Part shown: positions 6,996 to 11,319 of the stretch, piece by piece
Numbering within the stretch: the first letter of the stretch is position 1
Layout: every line of letters begins with the position of its first letter
Assembly (NCBI GenBank): GCA_023458215.1
Contig: JAEXAJ010000209.1
Span: 1-11,319, forward strand
DNA: 11,319 nucleotides
DNA from: Bacteroidota bacterium
GTDB lineage: Bacteria > Bacteroidota > Bacteroidia > Bacteroidales > Bacteroidaceae
Direction of reading: 5' to 3'
Position numbers and translations under genes: made by a program
The notes under the pieces: model-generated
The model's database searches: none
The model's input: the letters and a program-made list of their open reading frames with translations, nothing else
Told to the model about the DNA's origin: nothing

Positions 6996-7880
6996 ATGAG
7001 AAAGATTCTATTAACAGTATTCTGTTTATGCTATGTGATGGCAGGATATGCCCAAAATTTGGATGAACCCAAAGGGAAGCCCACTGTATTTATTGATTAC
7101 CTCAGACGTTCCGGTAATGTCCCCTTTGCATGGGTAGAAGGTCTGCGAAACAGTGTTATTGAAGGTATACAGAAAATGGAACGCGTAATCTTGATTGATG
7201 TGGATTCACAAGATGTATTGCGTATCGAAGCACAACGCCGGTCATCAGATAATATATCTGCCGGTGAGGATAACGAAATGGACCGTCTTTCTGCGATGAA
7301 CGAGCTGGGTGCTCAATACATTATTACCGGGCAAGTGTCTTCCATGACCGCTACTTCGAAAAAAGATAGCGATGGAAAAGTATATTATGACGGCTCCGTC
7401 TCCTATACATTGAAAGTGATTAATTCTAAGAATGGAACTTTAATAGGCACAAAGACTATACAACATTCCGGACTGACCGGTGGCAGAGGAGGAAATAAAG
7501 AAGAAGCCATTGCCAACACCATTACATACGCCGTACATAGTATGCGTGACTTTGTAGACGAATACTTTAAGATGGAAGGTACTATTTTGGAAGTGAATGC
7601 TGAGAAGAAAGGAAAAGCCGAAGAAGTTTATATCAATTTGGGATCTATGCATGGCGTGAAAGAGGCGCAAAAATTCACTGTATATGTAGTACGTGAGGTT
7701 GCCGGTAGAACAGCCAAGAAGGAAATCGGACGTCTGACCACAAAGACTGTTGAAGGAGAAGATATCTCTCTTTGCAAGGTTCAAAAGGGTGGAGAAGAGA
7801 TTATGCGAGCCATTAATGACGGACAAACTATTATGATCGTCTCACGTGAGCAGACACTGATGGGGGGCTTGTTCAATTAA
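6996..7880 (+). CDS. CsgG/TolB-N-like periplasmic protein with FlgT-C-like tail
   Basis: A 294-residue secreted protein and the first gene of a four-gene operon. The signal peptide ends MAGYAQ near residue 20. There is no cysteine at the cleavage site, so unlike canonical CsgG and LpoB it should not be lipidated. Residues about 28-190 fit the CsgG/TolB-N-like alpha/beta fold: TVFIDYLRR, a helix ending VIEGIQKM, VILIDVDS, then LGAQYIITGQVSS, SYTLKVINSKNGTLIG and a long helix (EEAIANTITYAVHSMRDFV). Residues about 193-285 form a separate beta-rich domain with EGTILEV, VYINLGSMHGVKEAQKFTVY and IGRLTT, resembling the C-terminal domain of Vibrio FlgT. In those families such domains oligomerise at the outer membrane or the flagellar basal body. 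Transmembrane hairpins of the CsgG pore are not obvious. The next gene starts 13 nt later. Confidence 0.8.
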   Translation: MRKILLTVFCLCYVMAGYAQNLDEPKGKPTVFIDYLRRSGNVPFAWVEGLRNSVIEGIQKMERVILIDVDSQDVLRIEAQRRSSDNISAGEDNEMDRLSAMNELGAQYIITGQVSSMTATSKKDSDGKVYYDGSVSYTLKVINSKNGTLIGTKTIQHSGLTGGRGGNKEEAIANTITYAVHSMRDFVDEYFKMEGTILEVNAEKKGKAEEVYINLGSMHGVKEAQKFTVYVVREVAGRTAKKEIGRLTTKTVEGEDISLCKVQKGGEEIMRAINDGQTIMIVSREQTLMGGLFN

Positions 7881-7893
7881 TAAAACTACAATT

Positions 7894-9156
7894 ATGAGAT
7901 ACTATTGCATGCTCCTTTTGGGGATGCTTCTGGCTGTGGGTGTACATGCTCAGAATTATTCCGGTGAAGTTACTTTCCTGCAACAACAGGGGAATACGCT
8001 CTCTGTTCGTTCAATAGGTATGGCTGAGAAAAAGAAAGAGGCTGTTCCTATGGCTCTGAAATCAGCTTTCTATACTTTGTTTTATACGGGAGTAGAAGGA
8101 GTAAACAATGGTAATCCTTTGATAGCAACTGCCAAGTCCGACTACGACCGCCGATTATTTGATGAAGGGCGTTACTCCGTCTTTGTGAAGGATTACGTTG
8201 AAACCGAGAATACGGTGAAAGTCGGTAAGAATTATCGTGCAACCGTAGAAGTAACCATCCTCTTTGATGCTTTGCAGAAAGATCTTAACCGGAATAAAGT
8301 ACAGACCAACCTCACCATGGCAGTGGGTGCTGTCGGCAGTCAAGTGAAGTTGCCCACTGTGACGGTAGTTCCTTATACCAAAGAAGAAGAAGATGTGCGC
8401 GCCATTCTCGACAATAATCAGATGTTGAGCTATGCTGTGAGCAAGATGACGAGTGAATTCAGTACTCGTGGTTATAAGACTAAAGACTTTATTGCTCAAT
8501 TGAAACGGGCTAAACGGAATGATGTTCTGACTGCCGGTGCACAGTCCGATGCCACCACAAAGATGATACAAAACATGGGTGCCGACATTATTGTGACTGC
8601 AAAAGCCATTGCCACCACCCATCCCAATCGTCAGAGTGAAGTAACCCTCGAACTGAGTGCTACCGAACTTCAGACAGCCGGCAATCTCGCAAGTGCAACC
8701 TACCAAAGCGGCAAGTATATGACAACCGATACCGTGAAGCTGACTGATTATGCCCTAAAGAAAATCAAGGAAGAGTTCTTTACCAAATTGCAGGCTGCTT
8801 TTAATGACATCGTGAAGAACGGTCGTGAAATGGCCATTCAGATGGTGCTTGCTAAATCTGTTACGGATTGGGACTTCGACCAACCCGCACCCGGTGGAGA
8901 GAATGACTTTAAACAAGTGTTGGAAGATTGGCTGCAAAACCATTCCTTAAATGGTGTATATGATATGAGTCGCAGCAATGACAAAGTGATTGACATCTCC
9001 ATGCAAGTACCTATTTGGGACGAATCGCAAGGACGTGCCTATACCATCTCTCAATTTAGCTCCGAACTAAAGAAATTCCTCGATGGAATGCTTGGAGGAG
9101 ATTATGTTGCTTCTGTGGTTACCATGGGGCAAGGATTGACTATCACAATCAAATAG
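7894..9156 (+). CDS. Secreted DUF6175-like protein with FlgT-N/M-like regions
   Basis: A 420-residue periplasmic protein and the second gene of the operon. The signal peptide ends VGVHAQ (about 20) with no lipobox. Residues about 32-130 (TLSVRSIGMAEKKKEAVPMALKSA, to YRATVEVTILFDALQ) have the helix-then-strand pattern of FlgT-N/LPP20-like domains, in which a densified signal of alanine-rich helix is followed by long strands. Residues about 152-270 (PTVTVVPYT, a helix with LSYAVSKMTSEFSTRGYK, then MGADIIVTAKAIA) resemble the TolB-N/CsgG-type fold, so it may be a paralogue-like partner of the first gene. Residues about 285-420 form a third domain (helix, DWLQNHSLNGVYD, a strand pair ending VVTMGQGLTITIK) that I cannot name. 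The DUF6175 label is from memory of the pattern and should be checked. The gap to the next gene is 11 nt. Confidence 0.72.
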   Translation: MRYYCMLLLGMLLAVGVHAQNYSGEVTFLQQQGNTLSVRSIGMAEKKKEAVPMALKSAFYTLFYTGVEGVNNGNPLIATAKSDYDRRLFDEGRYSVFVKDYVETENTVKVGKNYRATVEVTILFDALQKDLNRNKVQTNLTMAVGAVGSQVKLPTVTVVPYTKEEEDVRAILDNNQMLSYAVSKMTSEFSTRGYKTKDFIAQLKRAKRNDVLTAGAQSDATTKMIQNMGADIIVTAKAIATTHPNRQSEVTLELSATELQTAGNLASATYQSGKYMTTDTVKLTDYALKKIKEEFFTKLQAAFNDIVKNGREMAIQMVLAKSVTDWDFDQPAPGGENDFKQVLEDWLQNHSLNGVYDMSRSNDKVIDISMQVPIWDESQGRAYTISQFSSELKKFLDGMLGGDYVASVVTMGQGLTITIK

Positions 9157-9167
9157 ACCGTAGGACA

Positions 9168-9689
9168 ATGAAAAGCAAGATAATCTTATTGGCATTGTTT
9201 GCCGTTCTTTCTTTGGGAATGGCGGCACAGGAAAATATTCACTTTTTGGCAGGCACGCCTACTCAGGAAGGACTAAGTCGTAAGAATGCTGAGGCGTTGA
9301 AGTTGAAAGTGGAGCAGATACTAGCCCGAAATAATGCGGGAACAGTATCGAAGGGTAATGTCTATGTGATCCAGCCGGAATTGGTTCTTGGAGAAGCAAA
9401 ACGTACGGAAGGTTTGGTACGAAACGTTACATTGGTAACCGGAGAACTTTCTCTGACCGCCCGTAATCGGGAAGACGGAAGCACGTATGCTACTGTGACC
9501 CTGGAAGTACAAGGCGATACCACCGGAAGTGAAGAGCAAGCCATTGCCGCCCTTATCTCTCAGATTAAGGTGACTGATCGTTCGTTTGTACGTTTTATCC
9601 GGACGGCCCGCAAACGTATTGCGGAAGCTTCTGCCAAAGTTCCCGTTGTATCGACGGAGGATAATAATCAAGAAGGAGGAGATGAATGA
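9168..9689 (+). CDS. Secreted protein of unknown family, third gene of envelope operon
   Basis: A 173-residue protein I do not recognise. The signal peptide ends GMAAQ (about 21), with no lipobox. The mature part has a helix with K-rich and A-rich face (about 33-57: GLSRKNAEALKLKVEQIL), then strands NVYVIQPELVLGE, NVTLVTGELSLTAR and STYATVTLEVQGD, then a helix EEQAIAALISQI (about 122-133) and an arginine-rich helix FVRFIRTARKRIAEA (about 140-154). It ends in a disordered acidic tail (EDNNQEGGDE). The strand-helix order recalls a small alpha/beta carrier or scaffold rather than an enzyme; no catalytic motif is visible. It begins 11 nt after the DUF6175-like gene, and its TGA stop overlaps the start of the next gene by 4 nt, so it belongs to the same transcript and probably the same complex. 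The start ATG directly follows a weak GTAGGA. Confidence 0.82.
   Translation: MKSKIILLALFAVLSLGMAAQENIHFLAGTPTQEGLSRKNAEALKLKVEQILARNNAGTVSKGNVYVIQPELVLGEAKRTEGLVRNVTLVTGELSLTARNREDGSTYATVTLEVQGDTTGSEEQAIAALISQIKVTDRSFVRFIRTARKRIAEASAKVPVVSTEDNNQEGGDE
9673..9679 (+). promoter_or_regulatory. Strong Shine-Dalgarno inside the preceding gene
   Basis: AAGGAGG matches the Shine-Dalgarno core, 6 nt before the ATG at 9686 and 9 nt before the ATG at 9689. It also codes for part of the EGGDE tail of the upstream protein. The other genes of the operon have A-rich leaders with at most a weak match. Together with the 4-nt ATGA overlap this suggests translational coupling or re-initiation. Confidence 0.5.
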
Positions 9690-10633
9690 TGAAACTACTT
9701 CGAATTTTCCTCACCGTTGTTGCACTGTTTGGCTTCGGTATCACAATGTTGTTTGCCCAGCAATATAAAGTAATTGAGAAGAGCGACAAGAAGGCTCCGG
9801 CGTGGTATGAATCTGCTGAGTCGGGTTATATGGTGGCTTCGGCTGAAGCCGGTAGTATGGAAGAAGCTCGTCAGCAATGCCTGGAAAGTGTAAAGCGGCA
9901 GATCGTACAATCTATTGCACAGAATATCGAGTTCTCAGATTCACATACCGTAAAGCAAGTTACGGGGAGTGGTGACCGTATTACCGAGTTTTTGGACCAG
10001 TATACGGCACAAGGTTCTACAAAGGCTGCTTCCCTACCATTTATTAAAGGAATTTCTTTATCAAAGGTCGACGGTTCCTATTGGGAAAAACGGCAAGAGA
10101 AGAAAAGCGGAAAGATCACCTATTGTTATGCCATACGCTATCCTTTTCCTGAGAGTCAGCATAAAGCCTTGGTTGCTGAGTTTGAGAAGCAGGATCGTGA
10201 AATGGAAGATATAATAAAAGGTATGGAGGCCCATATCCCCGATATAGCCTCTGTGGAAGAGATAGACCAATGCCTTACCCAAATGCGTCCTGCTGTGGAG
10301 TATTTCTTTGATAAAACACGTCGCGAATGGGCGGAAGGTATAGCGCAGGCTTACCGTAAGTTACCCTCATCCATTACGGCAGAAAGCAAAGCAAGCGCTA
10401 AGGATGCCTGTCTGGTTTCTTTGTACTTGGATGGCAAAAAGATTACTACTTCGGTCATGCCGAGACTGACGTCCAATTGCGCTTCACAGTTGAAGGCTGT
10501 GCCCCGTGGAAGCGAAATCCTGATTACTTATAGTAGTGAGGATTGCCTTGATGATGAAGAAAACTTTGTGGAACTTACCTTCAAACTACCGGGTAAGTCA
10601 TTGAAACATAAAATCTTCTTTCAAGTAAAGTAA
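9686..10633 (+). CDS. LPP20/FlgP-like secreted protein, last gene of envelope operon
   Basis: A 315-residue periplasmic protein. The signal peptide ends MLFAQ (about 25) with no cysteine, unlike FlgP and LPP20, which are lipoproteins. Residues about 36-155 show the LPP20-like pattern: KAPAWYES, GYMVASAEA, SMEEARQQCLESVKRQIVQSIAQNIEFS, then a glycine-rich strand region and YWEKRQ followed by KITYCYAIRYP. Residues about 156-230 form helices (an acidic hairpin and EWAEGIAQAYRKL). Residues about 240-315 are a beta-rich domain with five strands ending KIFFQVK that I cannot assign. The gene overlaps the previous stop by ATGA and has its own Shine-Dalgarno. The start could be 9686 or 9689; the protein is the same apart from one Met. 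In Vibrio, FlgP acts with FlgO and FlgT around the flagellar outer-membrane ring; here no flagellum is indicated. Confidence 0.78.
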   Translation: MMKLLRIFLTVVALFGFGITMLFAQQYKVIEKSDKKAPAWYESAESGYMVASAEAGSMEEARQQCLESVKRQIVQSIAQNIEFSDSHTVKQVTGSGDRITEFLDQYTAQGSTKAASLPFIKGISLSKVDGSYWEKRQEKKSGKITYCYAIRYPFPESQHKALVAEFEKQDREMEDIIKGMEAHIPDIASVEEIDQCLTQMRPAVEYFFDKTRREWAEGIAQAYRKLPSSITAESKASAKDACLVSLYLDGKKITTSVMPRLTSNCASQLKAVPRGSEILITYSSEDCLDDEENFVELTFKLPGKSLKHKIFFQVK

Positions 10634-10647
10634 TAAGAATATTGTTT

Positions 10648-11046
10648 TTATTCTTGTGCCAACTGTTTAACTTCTCCGTTTTCTTTTTCGAATCTGTATT
10701 TTCCGCCTTTTTCGCTCAATTCGAATAGGGAGAGTTTTTCGGTTACGTTATCCACTATCATCAATGCGCTTTGTTCGGCAAATCGTTTCACTTCGACGGT
10801 GAAGGGTTCTTCGGTCATCTTTTGATTGACGAGTACACTGTCATTGACCAGCAATGAGAGTGAATCTCCTGTGAACCCCTTTGTCAATGTAATGGTATAG
10901 GTCTCCATAAAATTCCGTTCTCCATTTTTTTGTTGCTGTAAACGCATGCTCATATAAACAAAGATAACTACTACAAAAATTACAGCAAAAGCAAGGATGC
11001 CGTTACCTACCATAAACTGTTTATTCGTATTCAGATGATGTGCCAT
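10648..11046 (-). CDS. Single-pass membrane protein of unknown function
   Basis: A 132-residue protein. A short positively balanced N-terminus (MAHHLNTNKQF) precedes one transmembrane helix (about 14-34), then a basic segment (RLQQQKNGER), then a beta-rich domain of about 85 residues (YTITLTKGFTGDSLSLLVND, VLVNQKM, FTVEVKRF, ALMIVDN, KLSLFELSEKGGKYRFEKENG) ending in a polar tail. The basic stretch after the helix would by the positive-inside rule favour a cytoplasmic domain, but the domain reads like a small periplasmic beta-sandwich, so topology is open. No family is recognised. It converges on the envelope operon with a 14-bp gap and could be an unrelated neighbour. Transcription probably starts near 11065, from the -7 box at 11071-11078. 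Confidence 0.75.
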   Translation of the reverse strand: MAHHLNTNKQFMVGNGILAFAVIFVVVIFVYMSMRLQQQKNGERNFMETYTITLTKGFTGDSLSLLVNDSVLVNQKMTEEPFTVEVKRFAEQSALMIVDNVTEKLSLFELSEKGGKYRFEKENGEVKQLAQE

Positions 11047-11070
11047 AGGGTTGAAGTTTTAAGAATGGTA

Positions 11071-11078
11071 CAAATGTA
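11071..11078 (-). promoter_or_regulatory. -7 box of the small membrane protein gene
   Basis: On the minus strand TACATTTG is an exact TAnnTTTG match, 24 nt upstream of the start codon. The nearest upstream TTTG (plus-strand CAAA at 11103-11106) is 24 nt away, longer than the usual 19-21, so the -33 box is weak or absent. Confidence 0.45.
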
Positions 11079-11123
11079 ACGAATAAATCTGAACTATTAC
11101 CTCAAAATAGGAGGCATTTGTCC

Positions 11124-11182
11124 GGCACCGGGGAACGATTCGAGTGGCACCGGGGAGGAATGCAATGTTTTTCATTCCACTC
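11124..11182. repeat. Direct and interleaved inverted repeats in the non-coding end
   Basis: GGCACCGGGGA occurs at 11124-11134 and again at 11146-11156, 22 bp apart. It is joined to an inverted repeat: CATTCCACTC at 11173-11182 can pair its CATTCC with GGAATG (11157-11162) and its CCACTC with GAGTGG (11142-11147), with the second direct repeat looped out between. The stretch 11047-11319 has no credible coding region; this is its middle part. It could be a hairpin terminator for a gene beyond the window or a repeat-element remnant. Confidence 0.4.
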
Positions 11183-11222
11183 AAAACGCGAAAGAAATGA
11201 AACAAATGGCAAGCGGTACTAA

Positions 11223-11319
11223 CTGTCATTCTGAGCGAAGTCGAAGAATCCCTTCTCTTTGCACAAGGCTGCGCTAAACATCAGGAGAAGAGATCCTTCG
11301 ACTTCGCTCTGGATGACGG
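11223..11319. repeat. Long imperfect palindrome of the intergenic GAGCGAAG repeat type
   Basis: The arm at 11223-11257 and the reverse complement of 11285-11319 agree at 30 of 35 positions, with a 27-nt loop. The core GAGCGAAGTCGAAG is identical in both arms. The outer part, GTCATTCTGAGCGAAG, matches a motif I recall as recurring in intergenic regions of many unrelated bacteria, in the manner of REP elements. The right arm ends exactly at the window edge, so the element may go on. Confidence 0.8.

Noticed and set aside
8155..8706. Minus-strand 183-codon open frame
   Set aside because: Lies wholly antisense within the DUF6175-like gene; composition rich in C, H and F, typical of a shadow frame.
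10635..10655. AT-rich inverted repeat AAGAATA/TATTCTT between the convergent genes
   Set aside because: Only 7 weak base pairs, no T-run on the plus strand after it; not a convincing terminator, though its place between two stops fits one.

Overview
The window looks like a piece of a Bacteroides-type (order Bacteroidales) chromosome. Supporting signs are moderate AT-richness, a TonB-receptor-like outer-membrane barrel with an N-terminal carboxypeptidase-regulatory-like domain, a head-GIN (DUF2807) lipoprotein, A-rich leaders mostly without Shine-Dalgarno sequences, and promoters of the Bacteroidetes type (-33 TTTG, -7 TAnnTTTG). The best promoter, at 6915-6945, matches both boxes exactly with a 19-nt spacer. 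No tRNA, rRNA, CRISPR array, transposase or phage gene is visible.

Layout. A strong rho-independent terminator (135-162) closes a transcript that starts before the window. Next is a membrane-spanning regulator (254-1927) with a lipoprotein-type signal, a probable periplasmic TPR region, one transmembrane helix, and a cytoplasmic coiled coil with a LuxR-like HTH. Downstream on the same strand are a small lipoprotein (2083-2481) and a 778-residue TonB-receptor-like barrel (2514-4850), probably one transcript. Their shared promoter region carries four same-strand TTAAG repeats spaced close to whole helical turns, so the regulator may control this pair. A bidirectional terminator (4918-4943) separates them from a minus-strand head-GIN lipoprotein (5030-5893) built from about eight 20-residue GSGD repeats. 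A YgjP-like zinc metallopeptidase (6156-6860) is divergent from it.

The most interesting block is 6996-10633. Four closely spaced plus-strand genes (gaps 13 nt and 11 nt, then a 4-nt overlap) all encode secreted, apparently non-lipidated proteins. They are a CsgG/TolB-N-like protein with an FlgT-C-like tail, a DUF6175-like protein with FlgT-N/M-like parts, an unrecognised 173-residue protein, and an LPP20/FlgP-like protein. These relate to the FlgO/FlgP/FlgT outer-membrane parts of Vibrio flagella and to CsgG, but no flagellar or curli gene is here. My reading is an undescribed periplasmic envelope assembly; this is inference.

A convergent minus-strand gene for a small one-helix membrane protein (10648-11046) follows. 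The last 273 bases hold no gene but contain direct and inverted repeats, ending in a 35-nt-arm imperfect palindrome of the widespread GAGCGAAG intergenic repeat type that runs to the window edge.
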